A DNA stretch of 64,000 nucleotides from Saccharibacter sp. 17.LH.SD. Lineage in GTDB: Bacteria > Pseudomonadota > Alphaproteobacteria > Acetobacterales > Acetobacteraceae. Of the stretch, positions 16,803-25,592 are shown piece by piece. The position numbers were made by a program, and so were the translations under genes. The stretch lies in the NCBI RefSeq assembly GCF_009834805.1, contig NZ_WVHO01000009.1, forward strand, positions 250,501-314,500, in the 5' to 3' direction. Below the pieces are notes generated by a model. It ran no database searches and had not been told where the DNA came from. It worked only from the letters and a program-made list of their open reading frames with translations. Positions within the stretch are counted from its first letter, which is position 1, and every line of letters starts with the position of its first letter.

Positions 16803-18461
16803 TTAGGCTGGGACATAGGAGGAGTAGAGGGGAGCCCAACTTAATTCTGCGAGGCGCTGGTTAAGCGTGGCGTCATCAAAATCAGGGCACAGTTTTTCTT
16901 CGCGCGCTTGGTAGGCCACAGCGCGTGCGACAGCAAGAGCGACATTTTTCATCTCTTCTAGTGGAGGGAGTAATGAGGCTTGCTCGGGATGATCAGCGGA
17001 GTGTTCTGCAATGGCTTGTGCTGCTTTCATAAGCATGCGGTCGCTGATTTGTTGTGTATGACAAGCCAGAGCGCCAAGCCCTAATCCCGGGAAAATATAG
17101 GCATTATTGGTTTGATCAATGGGAATGGTGCGGCCATTGATATGGACTGGAGCAAATGGACTTCCTGTGCTGACGAGCGCACGCCCATCGGTCCAATGCA
17201 AAATGTCCTCCGGAGTGGCTTCGACATGGCTGGTCGGATTAGAGAGTGGGAAGATTAAAGGACGGTCACAATGAGCCGCCATTGTCCGAATGATTTCTTC
17301 ACTGAAGATATCGGCCTGTCCGGAGACGCCAATAAGGATTGTGGGTTTCTCGTCAGAAATGACTGAAGCGAGGTCACGCCCTTGTCCGTTGGAGGAGGGT
17401 TCGTGTCGGGCAAATGGTTTTTGGCCTTGGGTAAGGTTCGGCATATCCTGGGTGAGGAGACCAGGACGATCCAAAATAAAGAAGAGCGCACGTGCTTCTT
17501 CTTCCTTCAGGCCGTCAGCCAGAAGAGCTTGGAAAAGTTGATTAGCGATTCCACATCCTGCAGACCCACCTCCAACAATGACGATGCGTTGTTGGGCGAG
17601 CGTTTGTTTATTGGCTTTGACGCCGCTTAGAATCGCTGCTGTTGTGATGGCGGCTGTGCCTTGAATATCGTCATTGAAACTTGGCAGGGCCTCTCGGTAG
17701 CGCTGCAAGAGGGGGGCGGCATTGGGGCCTGCAAAATCTTCCCAATGAAGTAAAATGGAAGGCCAGCGTTTTTTTATGGCTGTGACAAATTCTTCTACGA
17801 ATTGTGCATAGGCTTCCCCGCGTAAGCGAGGCGAACGAGAGCCAATATAGGAAGGATCATCGCGCAGGGCTGTATTATTGGTGCCGACGTCAAGCGTAAC
17901 AGGCAGCAATAGTTCGGGGTTAAGTCCAGCACAGGCCGTGTAGAGAGAAATTTTACCGATGGGAATGCCCATCCCATTGGCCCCGAGATCGCCCAAACCA
18001 AGGATACGCTCACCGTCTGTAACGATAATAAGGCGAATGTTATCATATTCGGAGGAAGCGATCAGATCAGCAATGTGGCCTTTATGTTCAGCAGACAGGA
18101 AGAGTCCACGTGGGCGTTGCCATATCTTAGAAAATTCTTGGCATGCTTGCCCGACTCCAGGGGTATAAACAAGGGGCATCATTTCACGTAAATGCCGATC
18201 TAACAGTGCGTAGAAAAGGGTTTCGTTACTGTCCTGGATGGTGCGAAGCGTGACGTGACGGCTGAGAGTGTCTGGTTGCGCCATAACATTGCTGTATGCC
18301 TGAGCCACTTGCTCATCAAGTGTATGGACAGCCACAGGAAGACGGCCATGGAGATGAAAAAGGCTGCGTTCTTCGTTTGAAAAGGCCGTTCCCTTGTTGA
18401 GCAAGGGAGTGTCAAGTAATGCCTGACCAGAGACCGAAAGACGACGTGATGATTGTGGCAT
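16803..18461 (-). CDS. NAD-dependent malic enzyme (oxaloacetate-decarboxylating)
   Basis: 552 residues from ATG 18461, which has AAGGAAGGG upstream; the frame continues to 18536 without a ribosome site. It shows malic-enzyme hallmarks: [16 protein letters not shown], the arginine-rich substrate loop, [20 protein letters not shown], the metal ligands in [10 protein letters not shown] and [10 protein letters not shown], and the nucleotide motif [17 protein letters not shown]. The large-subunit layout without a phosphotransacetylase domain matches the SfcA/MaeA class. It turns malate into pyruvate, CO2 and NADH. It is followed by fumC, forming a fumarate-malate-pyruvate pair. Confidence 0.93.
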   Translation of the reverse strand: MPQSSRRLSVSGQALLDTPLLNKGTAFSNEERSLFHLHGRLPVAVHTLDEQVAQAYSNVMAQPDTLSRHVTLRTIQDSNETLFYALLDRHLREMMPLVYTPGVGQACQEFSKIWQRPRGLFLSAEHKGHIADLIASSEYDNIRLIIVTDGERILGLGDLGANGMGIPIGKISLYTACAGLNPELLLPVTLDVGTNNTALRDDPSYIGSRSPRLRGEAYAQFVEEFVTAIKKRWPSILLHWEDFAGPNAAPLLQRYREALPSFNDDIQGTAAITTAAILSGVKANKQTLAQQRIVIVGGGSAGCGIANQLFQALLADGLKEEEARALFFILDRPGLLTQDMPNLTQGQKPFARHEPSSNGQGRDLASVISDEKPTILIGVSGQADIFSEEIIRTMAAHCDRPLIFPLSNPTSHVEATPEDILHWTDGRALVSTGSPFAPVHINGRTIPIDQTNNAYIFPGLGLGALACHTQQISDRMLMKAAQAIAEHSADHPEQASLLPPLEEMKNVALAVARAVAYQAREEKLCPDFDDATLNQRLAELSWAPLYSSYVPA

Positions 18462-18489
18462 GATGACCCTTCCTTTTAAATGAGTGAAA

Positions 18490-18750
18490 TTATTTAGAGC
18501 AGATCCAACGATCTGTACTGAAGCGGTATTGAGCAAAGACGAAACCGACGCCTAATCCTCCAAGAGCGAAAAGTGCATTCCAAAAGGAAAGAGGAATGAG
18601 GAGAGAAGATACAACGAGTGCTAAAATTAAGCCGAGCGCACTATAAAGAATATTCTCACGTCGGAGCGGACCAAAACGTTTTTCAGCTTTGCAATGAACA
18701 CAATAGGCAGCTGTTGTACTAATGGTTTTATGACAGCATGGGCAGCGCAT
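18490..18750 (-). CDS. zinc-ribbon membrane protein, function unknown
   Basis: 86 residues from ATG 18750 (AAGG upstream); a GTG at 18777 overlapping the ccmI stop as CCGTGA is an alternative. The N-terminus has a four-cysteine zinc ribbon (CPCC, then CVHC) and is followed by two hydrophobic segments (SALGLILALVVSSLLIPL and FWNALFALGGLGVGFVF). It sits at the end of the ccm operon, which suggests co-expression with cytochrome c maturation, but no family with that role is known to me. It is a short inner-membrane protein with a cytoplasmic zinc finger. Confidence 0.75.
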   Translation of the reverse strand: MRCPCCHKTISTTAAYCVHCKAEKRFGPLRRENILYSALGLILALVVSSLLIPLSFWNALFALGGLGVGFVFAQYRFSTDRWICSK

Positions 18751-18773
18751 AACACCTTGAGAGGTCGGGAAGA

Positions 18774-19517
18774 TCACGGTTCTGTCTGATCCTTTTCATG
18801 TTCACCAGCGGCAATACGCGCCTCGACAGCCAAGCGCCACGGAGCATTCGGAGGCGCCGTAGCAAGGGCGCGATGGTATAAGGAGAGGGCATCCGCTGTC
18901 ACGTGCCCAGCATTGCGCGTTTCGAGCTCTGCAATGTTCAGAGCAAGCTCAGCTGTAAAAGAAACATCTAGAGCGGCTTTCCAATCAAGAATTGTCTGGT
19001 CAGTGAGGCCCATTTCGGCTTCGAGCTGTCCCCTTTTGAGGTGTAGGGCAGCATAATGTGGGTCTTGAGGGGAAAGGTGAGCCAGTTTTGTATTGAGGTC
19101 TTCTAAGAGTGTCGTTGATGATTGGGCAAGTGATGGTGTTGGCCCGCGCGTGTCTGCTGATTGAGAGGATAAAAAAGGAAGGCCATTAACACTGTAAAGA
19201 AGTAATGCAAGGATGGGTATCAAGAGCAGAGAACTTATGGTGATAAGGAAATGAGCGCGTCTTCCCGATAGGCCTGCCTCAGGCGGGGCCGCTGTACTAT
19301 CCAGTAAATGGCGCTGGGCTTCCAAGCGTGCAGCTTCGTAATGTGTGTCGTCAATTAAACGAGCTTGATGATCTTTTTGGAGGCTTTTGAGTTGGTCCCG
19401 ATAAAAATCAGCAGCTGGGTCTTGGGTCTGCCTTTGGATTGTAGCGCGACGCCAAAAGCTCAGCCCAAGTGGAATGAGAATGAGGAGTGTGAAGAGGAGA
19501 AAGCCGAAAAAGAACAA
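18774..19517 (-). CDS. ccmI: cytochrome c maturation protein CcmI (CycH)
   Basis: 247 residues. An N-terminal membrane segment (FFGFLLFTLLILIPLGLSFW) is followed by a loop with the CcmI motif DFYRDQLKSLQKDHQARLID, a second membrane segment near 90-110 and a periplasmic TPR-type region (LHLKRGQLEAEMGLTDQTIL). CcmI holds apocytochrome c for the heme lyase CcmF/H. It starts with TTG, three bases after the ccmH stop and with GGGAG upstream. The protein is shorter than the roughly 400 residues of some CcmI proteins, so the C-terminal domain is reduced. Confidence 0.88.
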   Translation of the reverse strand: MFFFGFLLFTLLILIPLGLSFWRRATIQRQTQDPAADFYRDQLKSLQKDHQARLIDDTHYEAARLEAQRHLLDSTAAPPEAGLSGRRAHFLITISSLLLIPILALLLYSVNGLPFLSSQSADTRGPTPSLAQSSTTLLEDLNTKLAHLSPQDPHYAALHLKRGQLEAEMGLTDQTILDWKAALDVSFTAELALNIAELETRNAGHVTADALSLYHRALATAPPNAPWRLAVEARIAAGEHEKDQTEP

Positions 19518-19520
19518 AAA

Positions 19521-19985
19521 TCAATCTCCCGTCAGAAGTTTATGAAGGCGCGCTTTTTCCTCACCCGATAGGGGAGGAAGAGGTAAAGGGTGGTGACGAC
19601 GTCTCCAAAGACGACGGGCTAGGAGAAGAGCCCCTCCTAAGGAAAGGATGGGCATGAGCCATAATAAGGCGGTACCACGATCAAAAACAGGCTTCAGTCG
19701 AATAAAATCGCCATAACGATGGGTCATCCACTTTAAGATATCATGTGACGTGCGACCCTGCGAAACTTGCTGGCGCACAATTTGACGCAGGTCTCTTGCT
19801 AAGGGGGCGCTACTATCTTCGATGCTCTCATTTTGACACACAAGGCATCGCAATTGGCGCCCTACTTCCTCTGCTTGTGCTTCTTGTTGAGGGTTCGGGA
19901 GGAGCTCACGCGGGCTTTCAACACTCCATGCCTGATGAGAGAAGGCCATGAGCATGACAAGGAGTAGCCCAAATTTTTGTCTCAC
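19521..19985 (-). CDS. ccmH: cytochrome c maturation protein CcmH (CcmL)
   Basis: 154 residues with signal peptide, the redox motif LRCLVCQNES (Cys47 and Cys50) and a C-terminal membrane anchor (ALLWLMPILSLGGALLLA). CcmH reduces the disulfide in apocytochrome c so heme can be attached; the LRCxxC motif is diagnostic. It overlaps the ccmG stop by a few bases, so translation is coupled. It lacks the extra TPR part fused to E. coli CcmH; here that part is the separate CcmI. Confidence 0.95.
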   Translation of the reverse strand: MRQKFGLLLVMLMAFSHQAWSVESPRELLPNPQQEAQAEEVGRQLRCLVCQNESIEDSSAPLARDLRQIVRQQVSQGRTSHDILKWMTHRYGDFIRLKPVFDRGTALLWLMPILSLGGALLLARRLWRRRHHPLPLPPLSGEEKARLHKLLTGD

Positions 19986-20542
19986 GGAGTGAGCTCCAAA
20001 AGTGGAAGCACCTCTCGAGTGATGACCTCTTGATTGAGCCCTGCGCTGTTATGCCAAACAATTCTTCCCCCGGGGAAGATCAAGAATGATTCAGGCACAC
20101 CGCTTACGCCCCAATCAATGGCAATTTTTCCAGAAAAATCATGGCCGACACGTTGATAGGGTTGGTCATTGCGGTTGAGGAAGGCGCTAACACGCTCTGC
20201 TTTGTCTTCATAGACGATACCCCAAATATCGACATGTGTGGAAAGTTCTTTCAGGAGGGGAAGTTCAGTCACGCATGGAATGCACCATGACGCTAAGAAA
20301 TTGATCAAAACAGGATGATCTTGTTGTCTCAAGGTTGGAGCATCAAAACTGGGTGGAAGTCCAGGCAGAGAAGGTAGATTGGCAAAGTCAGGGATAGGTT
20401 GATTGAGCATTGGGGTGTGAATAGCGCGCGGGTCATAATCCCCTTGCTGCATGCGGCTCAACATGCGTGCACAGCCTACAGCAAAGGCTGTTATGCCAAC
20501 GGCAGGAATGACAGCGAGGAGATGGCGGCGTGTCACAGGCAT
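19982..20542 (-). CDS. ccmG: thiol:disulfide interchange protein CcmG (DsbE)
   Basis: 186 residues. A membrane-anchoring N-terminus is followed by a thioredoxin fold with active site WCIPC (Cys87 and Cys90) inside NFLASWCIPCVTELPLL, and the CcmG-type GVSGVPESFLIFPGGRIVWH. It passes reductant from CcdA/DsbD to CcmH in the periplasm. It overlaps ccmF by 10 bases and ccmH by 4. The motif MPVTRRHLLAVIPA before the anchor resembles a basic signal sequence. Confidence 0.95.
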   Translation of the reverse strand: MPVTRRHLLAVIPAVGITAFAVGCARMLSRMQQGDYDPRAIHTPMLNQPIPDFANLPSLPGLPPSFDAPTLRQQDHPVLINFLASWCIPCVTELPLLKELSTHVDIWGIVYEDKAERVSAFLNRNDQPYQRVGHDFSGKIAIDWGVSGVPESFLIFPGGRIVWHNSAGLNQEVITREVLPLLELTP

Positions 20543-22527
20543 GGTGTATGATCTCTCGATACGGCAGTGCGGTGTGTCTTCTGAAGGTTGTTTTGCTTAC
20601 TATAACGGAAGCGGTGATATGGTAGAGAGAGAAGGCCGCCTAGCGCCATGATTAATCCGCCTATCCAGATCCACGGAGCAAGAGGATTATCATGAAGGCG
20701 GAGAATATAGGTTTCTGGATTTGTGTGTTGAACGCCGCCAAAGACCGCATAGAGATCGCCCCGAATTGAGGAGTGGATCGCCACTTCTGAGGTGCTCTGA
20801 TGAGGGGTTATAAAAGTGCGGAGTGAGGGATGCAGTGTGGCGACCTCTTTCCCTTGATGGGAGACGAGAATATCTGCTTGCAGTGCTTGATAGTTGGGGC
20901 CGTTTAGAGAGCGAACGGAGGTTAGCAGCCAGTCATTTCCTTCGAGTTGATGATGTTCCCCAATATGGGAGGCGACAATGGCATGTTGTGCTGTATCCAT
21001 GCCGCAAATACCTAAAATGGTCACGCCTACGCCAATATGGGCCAGACAGGCTCCCCATATCCCACGAGGAAGGTGCCGGAGTGTATGGACAGCACGCAGG
21101 CGCATGACGACATCCGTTATACTGGAGGTGATGACCCAGAGTGCCAAACAAGCGGCACTAAAGGCCAGTATGTTTCTGAAATTCCAGTAGAGCGGAATGG
21201 CGGTGATCAGTGTGAGAAAAAACGCTGGGCGAAGACGTTTAAAAGTTCGTCCTAGAGAAGCATGCCGCCAGGAGAGGGAGGTGCCTATTCCCATTCCGAA
21301 GAGCAGCGGGAGGACAAGCGGTATGGTTGTACTGTCGAAAAAAGGCTTTCCAACAGAAAGGGTGCGCCCAAAAAGAAGCTGCATGAACGGTGGGTATAGA
21401 GTTCCTGTCAGGACAACAGCGCACAGTGAACAGAGGAGGATATTATTAAAAACGAGTGCGTTTTCACGTGAAACGGGGGAGAATAACGGACCGTTATTGA
21501 GTGTGGGGGCTCGCCAGGCAAAAAGAAAGAGTGCACCGCCAGAGATAAGACCGAGCAACGAGAGGATAAAGATCCCGCGTGCAGGGTCGTTCGCGAAGGC
21601 GTGGACGGAGTTAAGAATGCCAGAACGGACAAGAAATGTGCCGGAGAGCGAGAAAGAAAAACTCGCAATAGCCAGAAAGACAGTCCAAATTTTGAGGCCA
21701 TTGCGCTTTTCAGTCACAATGGCTGAATGAAGAAGCGCGGTGCCACTGAGCCAAGGGATGAGCGATGCATTTTCGACAGGATCCCAGAACCAGTAACCGC
21801 CCCAACCAAGCACATAATAAGACCACCATGACCCCAAGGTGATGCCGCAGGTGAGAAGGGCCCATGCGGCAACAGTCCAGGGGCGAACCCATCGACCCCA
21901 CAGAGAATTGACGTTTCCAGAAATCAGTGCGGCTACGGCAAAGGCGAAGGGCACAGCAAACCCAACATAACCAGCGTAAAGAATAGGTGGGTGAAACGCC
22001 AAGCCAGGGTCTTGTAGGAGTGGATTCATCCCAAGCCCATCAGCTGGCATAGGGATAAGGCGTGTAAAAGGGTTAGACGTCAGGAGGCAAAAAAGCTGGA
22101 AGCCCCCAGAAATTAAACCGAGTATGGCTAATACATAGGCACGAAATAAAGATGTAAGGCCAGTCTTATGGTGCCCAGAGCAGGCAACGGCTGCTCCGCA
22201 GAGACTTAAAATAACGATCCAGAGTAAAATAGACCCTTCGTGATTTCCCCAAACGCCAGCAATTTTATACAGCATGGGTTTGTTCAAGGCTGAGTTCTCA
22301 GCGATATTTTTTACAGAAAAATCATCTCTGACAGCGGCTAAGATAAGACAGATGAAAGAGAGAAGAAGCGCACCGCATTGAGAAATGGCGAGAGGAACGG
22401 CAAGTGTTGCGAGACTTCGTAACGAACGACATTTGCCTAAAAAGGGAAGTGTTCCTTGAAACAGAGCCAAAACACAGCCGAGGGCTAGGGCATAGTGTCC
22501 TTCTTCTGGGCCAAAAAGTTCCATCAT
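20533..22527 (-). CDS. ccmF: cytochrome c heme lyase CcmF
   Basis: 664 residues from ATG 22527, which overlaps the ccmE stop in ATGA; the longer frame adds an unlikely polar N-terminus. It is a polytopic membrane protein with the tryptophan-rich periplasmic signature GWGGYWFWDPVENASLIPWL and the conserved NHEGSILLW. CcmF takes heme from holo-CcmE and attaches it to apocytochrome c together with CcmH and CcmI. The length matches the family (about 640-670). Confidence 0.97.
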   Translation of the reverse strand: MMELFGPEEGHYALALGCVLALFQGTLPFLGKCRSLRSLATLAVPLAISQCGALLLSFICLILAAVRDDFSVKNIAENSALNKPMLYKIAGVWGNHEGSILLWIVILSLCGAAVACSGHHKTGLTSLFRAYVLAILGLISGGFQLFCLLTSNPFTRLIPMPADGLGMNPLLQDPGLAFHPPILYAGYVGFAVPFAFAVAALISGNVNSLWGRWVRPWTVAAWALLTCGITLGSWWSYYVLGWGGYWFWDPVENASLIPWLSGTALLHSAIVTEKRNGLKIWTVFLAIASFSFSLSGTFLVRSGILNSVHAFANDPARGIFILSLLGLISGGALFLFAWRAPTLNNGPLFSPVSRENALVFNNILLCSLCAVVLTGTLYPPFMQLLFGRTLSVGKPFFDSTTIPLVLPLLFGMGIGTSLSWRHASLGRTFKRLRPAFFLTLITAIPLYWNFRNILAFSAACLALWVITSSITDVVMRLRAVHTLRHLPRGIWGACLAHIGVGVTILGICGMDTAQHAIVASHIGEHHQLEGNDWLLTSVRSLNGPNYQALQADILVSHQGKEVATLHPSLRTFITPHQSTSEVAIHSSIRGDLYAVFGGVQHTNPETYILRLHDNPLAPWIWIGGLIMALGGLLSLPYHRFRYSKQNNLQKTHRTAVSRDHTPCL

Positions 22528-23051
22528 GGGTGTTGATCGTGAGATGTGGCGGTCATGCGGTTCCAACTCGCGGCGTCAGGGGGAGGGCCAAAGCGAGGAT
22601 CCCATTTTCCACTTCGTTTCAGCGCATCCGCAACCTCTTTCGGCATATAGGTTTCGTCATGTTTGGCGAGAACTTCTTGAGCCTTGAAACTTTGATCAGT
22701 CTGAAGCTCTCCGACGGCGACAACACTTTGCCCTTCGCGGAAAAGGTCTGGCAGAATACCGGTATAGTGAACGGTAATGGCGACTTGGCCATCAGTAACA
22801 TCAAAGGTTGTGTCGGGTGTATTAGGATGATGATGTAGAGACCCTGCAACAACCATCCCGCCAAGTCGAACAACACGTGATGGATGTGGGGGATGGTCAC
22901 GCAGTTGCGATGGAGCCATGAAGAAGACGATATTACTCGAAAAGGCGTTAAGAACCAGAAAGGTAGCGCTTCCTAAACAGAGAAGAGACGCACATAGAAT
23001 CCACAGGCGGGTCGTTTTTCGAGAGGGCTTAAGAAGAGGGGAACGACTCAT
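22524..23051 (-). CDS. ccmE: heme chaperone CcmE
   Basis: 175 residues: N-terminal anchor (RLWILCASLLCLGSATFLVL), an OB-fold domain, and the covalent heme-binding His131 in LAKHDETYMP with Tyr135. CcmE carries heme in the periplasm between CcmABCD and CcmF. It overlaps ccmD upstream and ccmF downstream. The C-terminal tail is histidine-bearing (TSHDQHP). Confidence 0.96.
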   Translation of the reverse strand: MSRSPLLKPSRKTTRLWILCASLLCLGSATFLVLNAFSSNIVFFMAPSQLRDHPPHPSRVVRLGGMVVAGSLHHHPNTPDTTFDVTDGQVAITVHYTGILPDLFREGQSVVAVGELQTDQSFKAQEVLAKHDETYMPKEVADALKRSGKWDPRFGPPPDAASWNRMTATSHDQHP

Positions 23052-23224
23052 GAAGGCGTTTGTTCTTTAACGGCAGAGGATTTTTTTAAAAGAGCTAATC
23101 GCCGAGAGGCATGGTTGAAGCGGCGTATCGCTAGGAAGGCTAGGGCGATGATCCACAATGATGTGAGGCTATAGCTTGCGAGAACGAAGCCCCATATATG
23201 CAGCCATGAAGAAGAGAGGGTCAT
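23048..23224 (-). CDS. ccmD: heme exporter accessory protein CcmD
   Basis: 58 residues, easily missed because of its size. It reads MTLSSSWLHIWGFVLASYSL, a membrane helix, then a basic tail RRFNHASRRLALLKK. A single helix followed by basic residues, between ccmC and ccmE, is the CcmD pattern. CcmD is needed to release holo-CcmE from the CcmABC complex. Its stop overlaps the ccmE start (TCATGA); the ccmC stop lies three bases before its ATG. Confidence 0.88.
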   Translation of the reverse strand: MTLSSSWLHIWGFVLASYSLTSLWIIALAFLAIRRFNHASRRLALLKKSSAVKEQTPS

Positions 23225-23227
23225 GAT

Positions 23228-23971
23228 TTATTTTCCCCGGCGTGAGAAAAATTGAACTTGGCGCTCCATAAGTGAAGCACATAAGCGTGTGTTGACGAGC
23301 GTTATGGCCCCCAGTGTAAAGCCACCGGTACAAAGGACCAGAGGCCACATAAGCGACAGAGAGATGGTTGGTGTGGCTGTTAAGGAAATACTGTCAGGTT
23401 GATGAAGTGTATTCCACCACTGCACACTAAATTTGATGATAGGGAGGTCAACAATCCCTACGATAGCCAAGATAGCTGCGGCTTTTTGACCACGAAATGA
23501 ATCATCAAAAGCACGAATAACAGTTATATGACCGAGATAGAGAAAGAAGAGAATAAGCATGGAGGTAAGGCGTGCGTCCCAAACCCACCACGTGCCCCAG
23601 CTTGGTTTCCCCCACAGAGAGCCTGTGACCAGGCAAAGGGCCGATGCTGCGCAGCCGATGGGACCAATTTCTATGGCAGCGCGGTCAGCCAAAGGGTGGC
23701 GCCACACGAGGGAGAGGATGCCGCAAAGGGCGAGAGCTACATAACAGGCAGAGGCTAACCATGCCATGGGAACATGGATATACATGATTCGAACATTTTC
23801 GCCCTGTTGCCAGTCTGCAGGGGAAAAGCATAATCCCCAAATAAGGCCCGTCATAAGCAGTATGACACTGATGGTGCCTAGTGGCAGGAGGCAGGGGCGG
23901 ACCAGGCGTAAAAAAACACCAGGGTTGGCATAATGATGGAACCAAGATGAAATAGGGGACACGGTTATCAC
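23228..23971 (-). CDS. ccmC: heme exporter protein CcmC
   Basis: About 247 residues from a GTG at 23971; a GTG nine bases further in and a longer in-frame ATG at 24130 are alternatives, but the latter would overlap the divergent EVE gene. Six membrane segments are seen, with the tryptophan-rich heme-handling loop WGKPSWGTWWVWDARLTS and conserved histidines (IMYIHVPMAW and YLGHITVIRAF). CcmC loads heme onto CcmE. It is the first gene of the operon here: ccmA and ccmB are absent from the window, so they must lie elsewhere. Confidence 0.95.
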   Translation of the reverse strand: MITVSPISSWFHHYANPGVFLRLVRPCLLPLGTISVILLMTGLIWGLCFSPADWQQGENVRIMYIHVPMAWLASACYVALALCGILSLVWRHPLADRAAIEIGPIGCAASALCLVTGSLWGKPSWGTWWVWDARLTSMLILFFLYLGHITVIRAFDDSFRGQKAAAILAIVGIVDLPIIKFSVQWWNTLHQPDSISLTATPTISLSLMWPLVLCTGGFTLGAITLVNTRLCASLMERQVQFFSRRGK

Positions 23972-24068
23972 TCTATTATGAAACTTTTCTTCCTTAATCG
24001 GAACTCTGTATGATCGCAAAGAAACATATCTTTCCTGACAAGAGGAAAGCAGGAAGGACGAACTCACT

Positions 24069-24485
24069 ATGGTGTATTGGCTTATAAAATCAGAGCCTGC
24101 TTCTTTCTCATGGGATGAGCAAGTTCGCAACGGAATCGAGCCTTGGAATGGTGTGCGTAATTATCAAGCACGAAACAATCTGAAGGCCATGGAATGTGGG
24201 GATAGGGCATTATTCTATCACTCCGTGAGTGAAAAGAGAATTGTCGGTGTCGTAGAGGTTGTAAAAGAGGCTTATCCTGACCCGACAACAGAGGATGCTC
24301 GTTGGGTTTGTGTCGATGTAAAAGCTATGGGGGCTTTTAGACGTCCTATTACTTTGGCAGATATCAAGGCAGATCCGAACTTGGCGGATATGGCTCTTTT
24401 GAAACAGTCGCGTCTATCGGTCGCACCGGTGACGGAATTTGAGTTTGATTACTTAACCCGACTAGGTGAGTGGGAAGGACGGTAA
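24069..24485 (+). CDS. EVE domain protein (putative modified-base reader)
   Basis: 138 residues made up almost entirely of an EVE domain: MVYWLIKSEP, WNGVRNYQARNNLKAMECGD, FYHSVSEKRIVGVVEVVKEAYPD. The fold is related to PUA and YTH and binds modified DNA or RNA bases (thymocyte nuclear protein 1 is the eukaryotic relative). The bacterial role is poorly known; some EVE proteins are linked to restriction. It diverges from ccmC with about 97 bases between. Confidence 0.93.
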   Translation: MVYWLIKSEPASFSWDEQVRNGIEPWNGVRNYQARNNLKAMECGDRALFYHSVSEKRIVGVVEVVKEAYPDPTTEDARWVCVDVKAMGAFRRPITLADIKADPNLADMALLKQSRLSVAPVTEFEFDYLTRLGEWEGR

Positions 24486-24528
24486 TCCTTTCTGTATCGT
24501 CAAGTGTTGAGAAAATGGAGAAGGCCCC

Positions 24529-25365
24529 ATGAACGCAGAGCACAACACACAACTTCCTAGTACGTCTTTCTTGTTTCAAGAGATGGATGGGGAAGCTTTG
24601 GCGCAATTGCACCAGGTGCTTGCGCAAGTAGAGGAAGGGCGTGGCACCTTAGTTCGTTTAGCGGATTTGATGGGAGGTGCCGTAGGGCGCGCGACGCAAT
24701 TGGGGCTACAAGGGCTTGCTTTGGCCCCAGGACTTCAGGCGAAGCTGCAACGTATTACAGAGGTAGCGATAGAGCAGTCTTTTCGTGTTGCTATTCTGGG
24801 AATGGGGAGAGAAGGTCCAGCGACACAAAACAAATTACGTGAAAATATGATGCAAGCCGCTGTAGCGATTTCAGGCGCAGCTGGGGGTTTTGGTGGGTTT
24901 GCGAGTATGGCTCCTGATGTTGGTTTCACAACATTGGCTATTATGCGTGAAATTGCCAGTATTGCGCGTGAAAATGGCGAGGATCTACGTGATGAAGAGA
25001 CACGGAGAGCCTGCTTAGAAGTGTTTGCTTTACGGAGTGTGGCGGCTGGTCGGCGTGAGGATGGCGAAGAAAGCGATTTAGGCTTTTTCGCTGCGCGTGG
25101 GCTGATGCGGGGGCAGCCCTTAGTCATGTTAATGGCCGAAGTAGCGGGGCATTATGGGATCGCTTTATCACGTAAACTTGCCGCACAGATGATTCCTGTG
25201 GCTGGTGCTTTGTGTGGGGCAGCTCTTAACTCTGCATTTTTGGCACATTATCGCGCTGTTGCCCGGGCACATTTCACTATTCGTCGTCTAGAGCGTACTC
25301 ATGGGACAGCGGTGAAAGAGGCGGCGCAAGCTTACCGGGGGAGAGCTTCTGAGTCTGATGTGTGA
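24529..25365 (+). CDS. EcsC family protein
   Basis: 278 residues with the EcsC layout: GGAVGRATQLGLQGLALAPG, glycine/alanine-rich hydrophobic stretches (AVAISGAAGGFGGFASMAPD), DVGFTTLAIMREIASIARENG and a C-terminal AGALCGAALNSAFLAHYRAVARAHFTIRRLE. The family is named after a gene in the Bacillus ecs ABC-transporter operon and its function is unknown; it is probably membrane-associated. It follows the EVE gene after 43 bases. Its last 34 bases overlap the convergent small membrane-protein gene. Confidence 0.88.
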   Translation: MNAEHNTQLPSTSFLFQEMDGEALAQLHQVLAQVEEGRGTLVRLADLMGGAVGRATQLGLQGLALAPGLQAKLQRITEVAIEQSFRVAILGMGREGPATQNKLRENMMQAAVAISGAAGGFGGFASMAPDVGFTTLAIMREIASIARENGEDLRDEETRRACLEVFALRSVAAGRREDGEESDLGFFAARGLMRGQPLVMLMAEVAGHYGIALSRKLAAQMIPVAGALCGAALNSAFLAHYRAVARAHFTIRRLERTHGTAVKEAAQAYRGRASESDV

Positions 25366-25562
25366 GCGGAGGCAGATAGAGAGCGTTTGTGGGCACGGCT
25401 CAGGCGGATATCCTGGTAGGTCTCGAGAATGCCGAAAATCACGACGCCGGCTAGGCAGACAAAGTTTACAATGCTGAGCAGGCGGTTGAGAGACGGAGCG
25501 TAGAGCAGACGTATGCCGCTACTGATTAAAAACCCGATGAGATAAACAAAGGTTTGCGGCAT
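25332..25562 (-). CDS. small inner-membrane protein, function unknown
   Basis: 76 residues from ATG 25562 (AGGA about 8 bases upstream). Two hydrophobic stretches (TFVYLIGFLISSGIRLLY and LLSIVNFVCLAGVVIFGIL) are followed by a basic tail (RLSRAHKRS). It is convergent with, and overlaps by 34 bases, the end of the EcsC gene, and lies divergent to aat. No family recognised. The codon pattern and clean hydrophobic segments favour a real gene, but its small size leaves doubt. Confidence 0.55.
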   Translation of the reverse strand: MPQTFVYLIGFLISSGIRLLYAPSLNRLLSIVNFVCLAGVVIFGILETYQDIRLSRAHKRSLSASAHTSDSEALPR

Positions 25563-25592
25563 GGAGGTTCCTGTCATGCTGTGTGTTCATGT

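Noticed and set aside
21197-21730. 177-codon open frame on the plus strand
   Set aside because: It lies antisense within ccmF, is arginine/serine rich and has no family likeness; it is a shadow of the real gene.
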